Source: Sinotaia quadrata
Taxonomy: Eukaryota > Mollusca > Gastropoda > Architaenioglossa > Viviparidae
NCBI GenBank assembly: GCA_028829895.1
Contig: CM054180.1
Location: forward strand, 91,389,135-91,453,134
Reading direction: 5' to 3'
DNA: 64,000 nucleotides
A model generated the notes under the pieces. It did no database searches. It was not told the origin of the DNA and was given only the letters and a program-made list of their open reading frames with translations. A program made the translations under genes and the position numbers. Of the stretch, positions 42,480-54,152 are shown piece after piece (position 1 is the stretch's first letter; the number at the start of each line of letters is the position of its first letter).

Positions 42480-43480
42480 ATAAACATGAGGGACTGATAG
42501 CAGTCAGCTGGTGGTATACCTGAGATATCAAGTGAATGTGCTGCATTTGTCTCATGACCCACCCACTGTCAGTCATCTAGGACCAAGCAAAACTTTAGCT
42601 CGTGTGGAGGCTGCGTTTTATTGGCTAGGAATGATGGGGATGTAACTCAGTACTGTCAGTCATGTGATATCTGTCAGCAAGTGAATAGAAAGATGGAATG
42701 CCCAGTTGATATCCCTTTCAGGTGTGTAGCCATGGATCTCATTGGAGAATTTGCCCTCATCAAGTCAATGCTACAGATGGATTCTTACCATCATTGATTA
42801 TGCTACACGATACCCTGAGGTGGCTGCACTTTGCTCCATTAGTACCATGTTAGTAGCAAATGCATTGTTTACCATTTTCTTGCATGTTGGATTTCTGGAA
42901 GAAATCTTGCCTGATAGAGGAATTCAATTCATGAGCAAGTTAAGAGATTAACCAACTTTGGAGAGTAAAGAAGTTTAAACTACTTCTTATCACCCTTTGT
43001 GTAACAATTTAGTTGAAAATCTGAACACTATGCTTACCAAGCCCTTTAGAAAGTTGCATGGAGAAACCATGTGATTGGGATAGGTATTTGCCAGCACTTT
43101 TGTTTGCCTTGTGCTAAGTACCACAAGATTTGACCTAATTTTTGCCTTTCAAACTCTTATATAGTACGACCATTAGGGGACCCATATCTATCTATCTATT
43201 GGACAGAAAGTGGTCTAGCAGAATCTGTAAATAGCACATATCAACACATGATTGAACTTGCAAACGTTATTGATACTTCATGTCAGATAGTGGCCGAGAA
43301 AGTACATAAATGTAAAGCTACACAAGCACATCTGTACAACCGTAAAATAAAAGCATCTATTATTAGAAGTTGGTATGCAATTGTTGTTGTTGTTACCTCT
43401 GCACCAAAACAAATTAGATGTATCATTGCAAGGACCCTATGAAATTGTGAAGAAATTGAATGGGTGCAATTTCCAAAATC
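42480..43480 (+). pseudogene. integrase of copy 2
   Basis: An H2C2-type region lies near 42550-42690 (LSHDPPTVSHLGPSKTLARV). The core lies at 42742-42951 with IIDYATRYPEVAAL and a region around DRGIQF; the second catalytic Asp lies within LPDRGIQF. The C-terminal part near 43430 reads GPYEI. Several frameshifts are present. It precedes the RT by about 240 bp of linker that is also present in copy 3. Confidence 0.75.
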
Positions 43481-43722
43481 AGATTGGACAAAACAAAAAA
43501 TATTCATGTTAATCTGATGAAAGCATATAAAAGATGCCCAAATAATATGATTGCTACTATTGTAATAGAGGACTATGCTACTTCTGTACCCAATGCTGTA
43601 CCCCACTGTGTTGAAACTGTTAATGACATAATTTTATATCCATAACTCTCAGATTCTGAAGCTCAACAGTTATGGAGTGCGATAAAAGAAACTCACAACG
43701 TTTTTACCAATAAACCTGAAAG

Positions 43723-44160
43723 GTGATTCTGTGCAAATTTACAGACACACTATGGGATCATAATCCAATCTGCATGAAACCGTATGTTTTACCTTATGCT
43801 AAAAGGGTTGCTGTAAAACAGGAAATTGACTCTATGTTAGCCTTACATATGTTTGAGAAGTCAGAGTGCCCATATAGCTCTCCTATAGTCCTAGTTAAAA
43901 AGATTGAGAAGTCAGAGTGCCCATATAGTTCTCCTATAGTCCTAGTTAAAAAGAGTGAGAAGTCAGAGTGCCCATATAGTTCTCCTATAGTCCTAGTTAA
44001 AAAGATTGAGAAGTCAGAGTGCCCGTACAGCTCTCCTATTGTCCTAGTTAAAAAGAAGGACACACACTGATTTTGTGTGGACTACAAACAGCTGAACAAG
44101 TTGACTGAACCAATGCCTGAAACAGAGCACCTTTTCACTTGGCTCAATGGAGCAAAATAA
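43723..44160 (+). pseudogene. RT fingers of copy 2 with a 17-residue unit repeated four times
   Basis: The fingers segment EKSECPYSSPIVLVKK is present as four nearly identical 51-bp units at 43855-43905, 43906-43956, 43957-44007 and 44008-44058, in frame, before KDTH. Copy 3 has one unit. Downstream, LFTWLNGAK and FSKLDV mark the start of the palm, after which the domain is lost. It cannot encode an active enzyme. Confidence 0.85.
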
Positions 44161-44389
44161 TTTTCTAAATTAGATGTACTGTGGAAGTCATCAAAGGCAC
44201 TTGATAATGTAGGAGCTGACTCTCAGTAGAAATGGAAGTATAAGGGTCCTGTACATAATTACTGTGAACATTTTGTCTTTTCTAGGGTAGAGCAGAAGGA
44301 ATAACCTTACCCTTATATGATGCTAACATGATTGTGTATGTTATACTTTCCTATCAGAAAGGAGAAAAAATAATGAGAATGGTGTGCAT

Positions 44390-44560
44390 TTATATTCCTT
44401 AAGAGTAGAGTCATAACAGGTCATGCCCCTAATTTATAACAAGGAAAATTATGGTGATTTTTGGAGATAAATTGTCCTTATATCTCTTTAAGTGTGGAGA
44501 CATAAAGGATCATGTTCCAACTTATAATGAGAGGAAATAATATGATGTTTGATATTTATA
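44390..44560. repeat. degenerate 100-bp duplication in copy 2 interior
   Basis: AGAGTAGAGTCATAACAGGT and AGTGTGGAGACATAAAGGAT start two similar stretches that each continue with CCAACTTATAA- and CCTAATTTATAA-type sequence. Confidence 0.55.
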
Positions 44561-44812
44561 TGTTCAGTGATTGTTGGGGCATGTAAAATTATATTATCTT
44601 GTTTATAAACAGATTGAATAAGCTATGTGTATGTCTTACATAGTTGTAGCTGAATGAATATTTATGTGTATGAATTAAATCTGACAGAGAACATTGTCTT
44701 GTGAATAGTTATTTGTTTCATGCTATGGTGATAGGTTCAACGGTAATGCTGAAAATTACTTCTAATAGAGTAAATGTAAACAGGATGGTTAATATCTCAA
44801 AAGAAGGGGTTG

Positions 44813-46225
44813 TGTGTCGGAGTAAATTTGCCTCTCACTATTTTTAATTATTATATAAGTTTTTAATTGTCAGTGACCCAACCTTCAGCACTCCTTATGA
44901 TGGTATTTTTGAAAATGTCTGAGTTGAAGTAAATGCTCAAGGCAAAAATGTGCTAGAATTTGCTGATGTAATGCAAAGTAGTAAGTAGTTTTATATATTC
45001 AATGATTATGATTTACGAGAACAAGACCAGCCAATGGGATGGGATTAAAATGATGACGTGCTGTAGAAAATTGTACTATCTAATCACTTTGAATTTGAAG
45101 TGGCAAAGAAGAAATCTAGCTTGATGGTGAGTTAGTTGACTGGTTGGGAGAGAATGGACTTTAAAATATTTCATGCATTTTTAGTATTGATATGTTATAT
45201 GTGTGTGTTTCATGTGGATATGCTATGTGAGTTGACTTTTATTTCTACAAGTATTTGGACTAGATTGCTCACATGTAGTTTGCTAGACACTTGATATTGT
45301 TTTGATATGCTGTAGTTATTATGCTCTGTGTGTGTGTGTGTGTCGGGCTAATAAATACCATTGCAGGAAACTGTAAGTTGAGACTGGAATGTAAGAAAGA
45401 ATGGAGTTATAAAGCAATAAACTGGAAATTTAGTGTTTGTTCTCTGCTTATATTTGCAGAGACAAGTAGCCTTTTTCTGTTTTTCATTTCATGTGTTTAA
45501 TGAATCTATTGGTTCACTGATTATAAGCCGCTACAACGGAGAAGACATGGGAATCATCTGCCATGGTGTAAGTGTAAAGGAGTACGACTACACTCTTTTA
45601 ATGCATCATCGCAAAGTATGCTGAGTACATCAGGAAATTTCTCGTACAGAGAAGTTACTGGAATTACTGAAAGCATGTTCTGCCTGAAGGAAATGACACT
45701 GGAAAGAGGGTGCTGGTGGAGAAAGACACATTTGATGCAGACATTGTGACATTGTTGCAAAAACAAATGAAAGACTTAAAGGAGCACTTAATCCATGTTA
45801 TGTAAAAAAAAAAAAAAACCCACCCATTTCTGTTCTCTGATAAGACTATCCTGTGATTTGTATTGACACTATGTGAAATTGTATTTTTAAATATATAGAC
45901 TGTGTAAACATAAAATTATCCGAACGTGGGTTCATGGAAATATCAATGGCAAGTAATCTATTTTATTGTATTTATCAAATGTATATTTGAATGTTAATTT
46001 AATAAATGTATTGTTAATTTTTTTTACCTTCTTATGCATATTGATAACTTTATGCTGGAGAAGAAAGTGGTGGGTGGAGGCGTGCTAAATATAGATTAAG
46101 GCTGGATTAGTAAGAAGTTCTCCACTCACAGAAATACTGTGTGACGTAAATGTAGTTTTATGTTGAGAGAGAGAAACGTTTTTAGCACCCGTATTTCTGC
46201 CAAGTGAGAGAGATGAGTGGTTTCT
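44813..46225 (+). repeat. 3' LTR of copy 2
   Basis: It starts TGTGTCGGAGTAAATTTGCC right after a polypurine tract and aligns with the 5' LTR to about 46225. The sequence that follows (46227-46305, AAATTAAGATTCTCATCACT) matches the leader of copy 3 rather than being obviously unique flank. Confidence 0.8.
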
Positions 46226-46304
46226 GCTGGAGGATCATTAATAAAATAAATTAAGATTCTCATCACTTGTAATTAGTTATGAAAGATTAATTAATAATAA
46301 TAAT

Positions 46305-47570
46305 CTTTTTCATTTACTAAGTGTCGTTGGTGTTACACAAAGTTATATAAGAAAGCGGTTAAAAAGTGCTGAATGCTGATATGGTATCCAGCGTCAATGT
46401 AGTCTGCTGCTAGTACATAAGCCTAAGCATACCAGTCAAAGATGGAAAAGGAAAGTCAATGCGGCAATTCTAACCCATCTGATCGTCTCCTTAACATATA
46501 TATTTTGATGACCTAATCTTTATTCAAAATGTCCTTGTTTATGTGAGATTCCAAAAATGACTAACTTCTATGAATGGCTCAAACAAATATACTTTTTAAT
46601 ACCAAATTCACAAAACCGGCAATTGACCACAAAAACCTTGATGAATTACCAATGCCACTGACCTTGACATATATTTTAAAAATTGTGGATACTCTACAGT
46701 GAACAGTGACCTGACATAAGACCCCAAAACATTGTGAGACATCGACACAAAATTTCCTTTATGTCCAACTTTTTATTTCTTCACATATTCACCCCGACTT
46801 ACAGCACTAAAATCTACTTCCACAATAACTAAAAAATTGGTGAACAATAAATAAAATTTATTTTAACAATATAACGTAAACCTATCATATATACACTACA
46901 CAGCATGTACAACGAATCAACGATTTAAAAAATAGCCACTGCATATACATATAATAATTATGAAACCAATATTATTCCAGTTTTCTGTCAACGTCTGGTG
47001 AGTAATGTTCTGTCAGTGGCAGCAAGGAGAAACTATCAAATGTCTTTCAATGTCAAAGTTAAAGTAAGTTTGCTAACCAACAGTTAAGGTTTTCTACAAA
47101 TATTATAATTGTTTCAGCAGATAAAATTACAAATTGTTTTACCTCAAAGTGAGGAGAAATATAGGACAGGTATTACTAAACGATGTGACCGTCCATTGGC
47201 TGTGCTATCACCCCTTTGCTCTCAGCCAGTGGGTGTTGTGATAATAGAGACAAAATGTATTGATTTGCAAAAGCACATGCAGTTTCAGCATGATCAATGG
47301 GTATGAAATGTACAGCAGGTTTCCCTGGAGTTCCAAGTAACTTCAAAGTTAACGGAAGGTAAGAGGTGAAAGTGAAAGGTGCTGCCAATATTTCTGCAAC
47401 AACGCAATGCCTGTCATGTGAAAATATCTGACTTATCTTAATTTGTCCTATCTTTCCTTAAATATATTTACCAAAATCTAATTTTCCTTTTTCGTTAAAT
47501 ACATATTTTTAACTATATCAGCTCTCTCAGTCTCTGCTGACTAACTTTTAAGTCATTTATTGTCTGTAGT
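46305..47570. other. noncoding stretch, one weak unexplained frame
   Basis: A minus-strand frame at 47388-47176 (70 codons, including FTFTSYLPLTLKLLG) looks less biased than random AT-rich sequence but has no recognisable domain or clear splice sites. Otherwise nothing was found. Confidence 0.35.
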
Positions 47571-48135
47571 GCTCTCTTATCAAATTTAAATTTCACTACA
47601 AAATCCTTTTACAAAATTGCAAAATATATCACACAGAAATAGATATAATTAAGCAACAGTAGTTCTCTATTAAAATTAAATTGCACTATAAAATCCTTTC
47701 AGAAAACTGCAAAATACATCACACATAAATATATTTATAATTAAGCAAGTGTATGCATTTTACAAATGTAAAATGTACTTCAAAATCCTTTTACAAAATT
47801 GCAAAATACATCATACATAAAGAGATATAATTAAGCAAGTGTAGTGTTCTTTACAAATTTAAATTGTACTTCATATCACTAGAAGTATAATATATAGAAT
47901 TTATTTATGCCAAGTTAAGTTACACTACAAAAACATTCCTTCAATGACTACACACATGAAGTACAAAATATATATTTATAACAAATCATGTAGTACTCCC
48001 AACTGAATTAAATCATACTATGAAAATGCCCTTCAGTAGCCCCAAAATATAATATACAAATAAATATATATGCATATTTACAATTTAAATGAATTAAATC
48101 ATACTATGAAAATGCCCTTCAGTAGCCTCAAAATG
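47570..48135. repeat. degenerate repeat of about 85-120 bp
   Basis: About five diverged units share AAATCCTTTTACAAAATTGC, AAAATACATCACACATAAAT and ATAATTAAGCAAGTGTAG. The right end has a 55-bp duplication of ATTAAATCATACTATGAAAA. Confidence 0.7.
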
Positions 48136-48785
48136 TAACATGGAAATAAATATGTGTGCATATATAAACAAAGCATATTTATCGCTAGATGAGAAAAGAG
48201 TTAAAGAAAAGTTACAAAGTCCGAAATTTACAATTACTGTGAATCTACTCAGAATATGGGAGTTGGCTAAACTGTGCACCTGATGGGAATTCATGCATGT
48301 GTGTATTTGATGAAAAATTGCAGAATGATGTTAGAAATAACTTTTTCCAAGCCCTGACTTTTGCTCCTTACACACTAGCAATTTCGATTGGTCTCAGACA
48401 TCAGATAATTCATCATAGATCAGTCATAACGTGTACTTAGTCAAATCTCTACTGTTAATCAGTTAAGCTTGCCTAATCCTTAGCTAGCCTGTCCTGGGGT
48501 GAGGAATGTTTTTGAATACCGTTGATCTCTTGAGACTGGATGACATGGCTGGAGACGGTCATTCTTGTCTCTCACCCACTTTGGACATAAATAAAAAACA
48601 ACCATTGGCACTGCTCCCAATAAGTTTCTGCTTCATGTATAAGTTTACTATAAAAACACATAATACTTTTTAATAGTGAGAAGAAATACATTACAGCTAT
48701 CAATATTAAAATTCATATGATAAAACATGAAATATGAAGGCAAATGGCAGATTTCTGCCACAGAATTTATTATGATTTACAAAGA
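48135..48785. other. noncoding stretch
   Basis: No repeat, domain or convincing frame was found. Confidence 0.45.
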
Positions 48786-49365
48786 ATATGAGTTTGAAAG
48801 ACTGATATAAGCACGATGGTTATTATAGATTTGTAAACTAAAGCAAGATGACTGTGAGAGACTGAGACTGAAAGATGATAACAGATCATTTTAAGACCGT
48901 CTGCTATCGAACTTGTAAACACTGTGAGACTGAAAAATTATGGAGTATAATTTTAAGAGTAGGTGTTAGTGAATTTGAAACACAGTGAAGGATAATATGT
49001 AATTATAAGAGTGCCTGTTATCGAACTTGTAAACACTGTGAAAATATGAAAGATAATAGATAAGAATGATAGTTATCATTATATTATAAGAGCGGGAGTT
49101 ATCAGAATTGTCAACAACAACAAAACAAAACAAAAAAGAAAAGAAAGAAACTCTTTGTTCTAATATCTCGCTGTGAAGAGCCTAATGTGCAAATTGTTCA
49201 AAGGTCTCCATCAGACTGTACTTAATGCAAAAGAAAAATAGTTTTAAGATTTAGTTTCTATATGTGCATTGACTGTACTTAATGTAAAAGGGGAAAACTA
49301 GTTTTAAGATTTAGTTTTTATATGTGCACTGACTACTTAATGTAAAAGAAAACTAGTTTTAAGGT
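48785..49365. repeat. degenerate 50-60-bp repeats
   Basis: 48785-49110: GTAAACACTGTGAGACTGAA and TAATTATAAGAGTG words. 49200-49365: three units of GACTGTACTTAATGTAAAAG plus CTAGTTTTAAGATTTAGTTT. Confidence 0.65.
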
Positions 49366-49371
49366 TTCTAC

Positions 49372-49540
49372 CTGTACACTGAGCAGCCCGGAAGTTGGAG
49401 CTTGAAAAGTTTCAGCCGGCCGAGTAATGTCACCAGCCCGCACTCTAACTATAGCACGTGTACCTAGGCTAGTCTGAACTCCGTGTGCACGTGTGTAGAT
49501 TTGTGAAAGACAAAATGCGCGTGGCACTTCATGGACTGTC
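49372..49540 (-). CDS. candidate orphan exon, unrecognised product
   Basis: A GC-rich 169-nt island opens after AG at 49542-49541 (TGATACTGACACAG) in phase 2 and runs 56 codons to CAG|GTAGAA at 49372 (phase 0). It encodes VPRAFCLSQIYTRAHGVQ and, later, IVRVRAGDITRP. It stands out by composition from the AT-rich repeats on both sides. The polypyrimidine tract is weak and I recognise no domain. It could be a 5' exon of eyg, an exon of another gene, or a GC-rich transposon piece. Confidence 0.35.
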
Positions 49541-49769
49541 CTGTGTCAGTATCACAGCCCTTAACATAGCGGTGCCTAAGGCACTGGGAAAGTCACGTGT
49601 TTCAATGCATTTTCTGCGACCAGTCGCTGATTGCATGTATATGTAATATTTTATGAACAGCTGACACCACACCTAGGGCAATGCAGTTAGCTCTGATTGT
49701 TTTAGAAATAGAGTCTCGCAAACCGCGATTATCTGGTAGTTAAAAAAGGCAGTTCCACTCTACCACTGT

Positions 49770-50000
49770 GATCTCAAGAGTGACATAAAAGCTGTTGTTT
49801 GTAAACACTTTGAGATTGTGAACAAGTGGTATAACAGCGGTTGTGATTAGACTCTACTTCCAAACTGTGACAGAGTGGCACTACAGCTGAGATTGTGACA
49901 GAGTAACATAATAGCCGTTGTTTGTAAACACTCGGAAACTGTGACAGAGTAACATAAAACTCGTTATTGTTTGTAAACACTTTGAGACTGTGAAAGAGTG
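49770..50000. repeat. degenerate repeat of about 60 bp
   Basis: Units share GTTGTTTGTAAACACTTTGA and CTGTGACAGAGTAACATAA. Confidence 0.7.
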
Positions 50001-50282
50001 ATGGAGTCTGATATGACCTGCTAATTAGCGACACAATTAGCCTCATATGCGCATACAGAGAAGTCTAGGACTGAAAAAAAGGAATAATCGAAAACGTCAG
50101 GAAATCCCATTAAAACATAGATATGTACTGATTGTTAAAAATTTAGTCATTATCACATATATGCCTAAACCTGCTTACTTTGAATAAAACAAAGTACTAT
50201 GATCAAATTAATTCTAAGCAAGTGCCTAGAGAGGTAACAGAGTTGCCTGAAAGGCATGTGTATTGCTATATTTAATATTTTT

Positions 50283-50590
50283 GACGTTTTGCTGAGAGAT
50301 TGGCAAGATGTTAATTCTCCGCCACCCTGGCCTGTCTGCAACCTTAGGGTAATCCCTAAAATACGTCTCTGGCTAGACACAGTGTTAAAGATGAATGATA
50401 GATAATATAAAATAGAAGAGTGATCTAGAGGATAGCTCGAGCTCCCTGATACAGCCAGGATAGTAAGTAAATACAGGTGACAAACTACAACATATAACAT
50501 GTAAGTGAGTCACGCCAACACGAGTGGTCTAACTGTCAACAATAAATGTATTCAACAAGAAATAACATAAAACAACAGGGTTACATATAG
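50283..50590 (-). repeat. dispersed repeat family X, copy 2 (inverted)
   Basis: This is the reverse complement of 20906-21218 with substitutions (CTTACTATCCTGGCTGTAT and TTATGTTATTTCTTGTTGAA conserved). Upstream on the minus strand, 50927-50694 is a 77-codon frame (MRQFKSRMTQLPRNG) that might be an associated gag or ORF start. The class is unknown. Confidence 0.65.
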
Positions 50591-51654
50591 TAATTAGTTC
50601 AACAGTTACAATTAGGGTTTATAAAATGTTTATAGCTCAAATCATGACTACGTGGTGTAGTAACATTCATTGAGTCTTATGGCACTGTAGAAGTTATTTG
50701 GTTCGTTCATATGAACGAACTATAAATGAGTTTATAAGAGAACACTGAATGTTTCTTAGAGTGAACTCTAAACATACTTTGATTAAAGTCGAGTGAGTTC
50801 GACTGCTGTTGACTTTATAATTCCTAACTTTAGGATCTCCTGATGTGTATTGTAGGATCCCAATGAATGTCGTTAGCATTGAACCATTCCTTGGCAGTTG
50901 GGTCATTCTACTCTTGAATTGCCTCATGGTACAAAACTAATCAAAGTCAACATCCGAGATAAAGTAGTTCTGTTCTGGTGTTGTTTTGTGGCTCAACGCT
51001 CGTCGACCAACGTCTCAGATAAAGTGCTCTGCCAGTAAAATACACATGAGCTAAGAATTTGTCCACAAGTGTTCTCTGACAGAACACTCTTACTTACATG
51101 GTCATCATACATTTTAATATCGTAAGCAAAATGTAACAATATAAAATATAGTTAATGTCAAGAGATAAGCATGAATATAATATTAGTTAGGCAAGCGAAA
51201 CTACATATCTTCAGCAGGTAATATATACAGAGGATGATTTCCTGCTGTGTTGATAACCAGTGATAAGGTTTGTAGTAAGATTATACTTTGCTAACATTGG
51301 CAGCCAAAAATTGTGTTGCTTCAATGGCCAGCTTACATTCGATTAATGATTTATAGGCAAATTTCTAGTACGTTCGTTCATGAAGCAGAGCTGTGCTTTG
51401 ATTGGTTAATTTAGTGAGTTGTCTGGAACATTCAGGTATGATTCCAGCCCGATGATAAGGGTCAGCCTTTCTGGAAGGTAGGTTTACATGTGGTCTATTT
51501 TTAGAGAAGTGGTGGGTGTGGGTTATATTAGGCATTAAGTGACAGTATTAAGACTAAATTGAAAGAAGGTGACAAGTAGACTGAGGTCAGCATTAGGGTA
51601 ATCAAAACTCTAACCGGTCTTTATATCACTGTCTTGTCTCTAATATCACTAAAT

Positions 51655-51673
51655 GGTTTTTAATATCACTATC

Positions 51674-51704
<31 letters not shown>

Positions 51705-51762
51705 CTATATGTCTGTCTATCTATATCTATTTATCTATGTCTGTCAGTCTGTCTATCTATCC
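51655..51762. repeat. (TATC)n microsatellite
   Basis: An interrupted TATC run with TGTC variants. Confidence 0.9.
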
Positions 51763-51764
51763 CT

Positions 51765-52461
51765 TAGTCTTGTCGACTGTTGGGGCACCACTTATGACCT
51801 GACAACCAGTTACCTCCATTCCATTCTGTTCTCTGATAATCTTACAGTATTGCTCAGTTTCAGTCATGTCTACTCTGAGATGTTATGCTCCCATCTTTTC
51901 CTCTGTCTTCCTCTCCTTTGCCCTCCTTGCACAGTACCTTGCATGATTGTCTTGGTAAGCCTTGGTGATCGTGTGATATGCCCATACCATTTCATTTTTG
52001 CGTTTTTTCACAATAGCCAATAGATCTTCATAGGGCCCAATGGCTTGCCTAATTCTGTTTCCTATTTCCTCATTCGTGACATGATCTCTATATGAAATGC
52101 TAAGCAACCTTCAAAAGCATCTCATTTCAGTAGCTTGTAACCTCCTTTCGAGATCTACTGTGAGGGTCCATGACTCACAGGCATATAAAAACACAGATAC
52201 AACCTAGGAGCACATCAGCCTTATCTTTGAGCTGACTGAGATGTTTCTGACTTTCCAAACTGTCTTCAGCCTTGCCATTGCTGTTATTGTCATCGCAATC
52301 CTGGCTCCTAAGTACTTGAATTTATTAACTATTTCAAATTTCTGATCACCAATCATGATGCCATTGCCAATGCCACTGGTGTTGTTGGTCATCAATTTGG
52401 TCTTCTCTGCACTGATTTCCATACCAAAAGCAGTAGATGTCCTGTCCAGTGTTTCCACCAA
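51765..52461 (-). mobile_element. non-LTR retrotransposon RT, 3' fragment
   Basis: On the minus strand, TAFGMEISAEKTKLMTN and FKYLGARI are the C-terminal RT and thumb motifs typical of LINE-type endonuclease/reverse transcriptases. After a frameshift, LYACESWTLTVDLERRLQA and then MLSISYRDHVTNEEI continue the usual order, followed by a basic tail (RRAKERKTEEK). The active-site half is missing, as expected for a 5' truncation. The 20-bp array at 52470 starts exactly where it breaks off. Confidence 0.8.
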
Positions 52462-52469
52462 CTGGTATC

Positions 52470-53040
52470 TAATATTCTCTAACTGGTATCTAATATCACT
52501 ATCTAACTGGTATCTAATATCACTAAATGGTATCTAATATCTATCTAACTGGTATCTAATATCACTAAATGGTATCTAATATCACTATCTAACTGGTATC
52601 TAATATCACTAACTGGTATCTAATATTACTGTCTGACTGGTATCTAATATCACTAACTGATATCTAATATTACTGTCTGACTGGTATCTAATATCACTAA
52701 CTGGTATCTAATATAACTGACTGGTATCTAATATCACTAACTGGTATCTAATATCACTATCTAACTGGTATCTAATATCACTAACTGGTATCTAATATTA
52801 CTGCCTGACTGGTATCTAATATTACTGTCTGACTGGTATCTAATATCACTAACTGGTATCTAATATAAATGACTGGTATCTAATATCACTAACTGGTATC
52901 TAATATAAATGACTGGTATCTAATATCACTAACTGGTATCTAATATCACTATCTAACTGGTATCTAATATCACTAACTGGTATCTAATATTACTGTCTGA
53001 CTGGTATCTAATATTACTGTCTGACTGGTATCCAATGTCT
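52470..53040. repeat. 20-bp minisatellite ACTGGTATCTAATATCACTA
   Basis: About 28 units of 18-26 bp, with variants TAATATTACTGTCTG and TAATATAAATG. Decaying TCTCTAATATC units continue to about 53160. Confidence 0.92.
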
Positions 53041-53289
53041 TTGTCTTACCGATTTCCAATAACATTCTCCTACTGGTCTCTAATATCACTCTCTAAATGG
53101 TCTCATATAATTGACACACTGGTCTCTATTAATTATCACTGTCTATCTGGTCTCTAATATATAGTCGATAAATAGCATAACTTGTCTGTTATTAGTATCT
53201 GTGCAAATAGTACTAACTATAACTTGTCTGTAATCAGTAGTCTGCATATAGCACTGGAAACTATAACTGGTCTGTAATCAGCAAATAGC

Positions 53290-53772
53290 ACTGGAACTCC
53301 TTGTTCTTGGACTAATGTGGTGGTTGGTGTTGTTTATGTTGTCGCTGTCCCCGATGTTGGAGGGGAAAGGTGGGGGTATCTTACAGAGCCCAGGCTAGTA
53401 GCACACCAAGCTTAATAGTGAGTAAACATGCCCACGATGTTCAATCTCCCTATCTTTTTCACCGGTGTTGCTGTCATCATCGTTGTTGTTATCACTATAC
53501 ATGGTGGTGTCCGTTGGGATGTGCGTAGATGGGTGCTCGCGGTCAGTACAGGTGGTCGAACATCAGTTGTCCGCACTGGGATGATTAAAAAATCCTGTTG
53601 CTCTCTGTACTGCCGTTGTCGATGATGTTTTTCCTTTTTCCTTATTGACAGCTTCTTCTGTGATTTTCTGGGTTCTCCTGATGTAGAGAGGCGGTCTGTG
53701 TCTCTTTTTTTTATTGTGTTGTTTCTGTTTCTTTTGATTGTTCGTTGTTGGTGGCTCTGTTGTTCTTGTTGA
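53290..53772 (-). mobile_element. second copy of the GC-rich element (inverted, diverged)
   Basis: On the minus strand it resembles 37430-37790, sharing CTAGCCTGGGCTCTGTAAG and a similar run of ACA-repeat and CATCCCA-like sequence. It abuts the truncated LTR of copy 3 at about 53778. No intact frame. Confidence 0.6.
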
Positions 53773-54152
53773 CTCTGTGATTACTTGACATCAATATTTC
53801 CATGAAACCACATTCAAATAATTTTTATACTACAAAGCACATTCTTATATCCTAAAATACAGTTCTATAGATTAGTGCCAATACAAATCACTGGAGAGTT
53901 CATATCAGAGAACAGAAATGGAGTTATAAGCGATATTAGTTTCTATGTAACCTTGTATAGATGAAGCCACAATGTCTTTTCATATCAAAATCACAAGTTT
54001 AGCATACTACATATAAGCATTATGACTCACAATTTGTAGAAATAATAGTCTATTCACATAATATATCTCTACATAAAAAACTCCCAAGTATAATATATCA
54101 ATAGCAAAAATGCATGCAATATTTCTAAATTCATTCTCTCCCAATCAATCAG

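Larger units (their letters stand above)
39932..46240 (+). mobile_element. Gmr1-like retroelement, copy 2, with both LTRs
   Basis: 5' LTR 39932 to about 41385, leader and gag-like sequence to about 42450, integrase about 42480-43480, RT 43723-44160, then polypurine tract AAAAGAAGGGG at 44799 and 3' LTR from 44813. Integrase precedes RT, as in copy 1. The RT palm and RNase H are deleted. Frames are broken. The two LTRs differ by many substitutions and indels, so the insertion is old. Confidence 0.85.
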
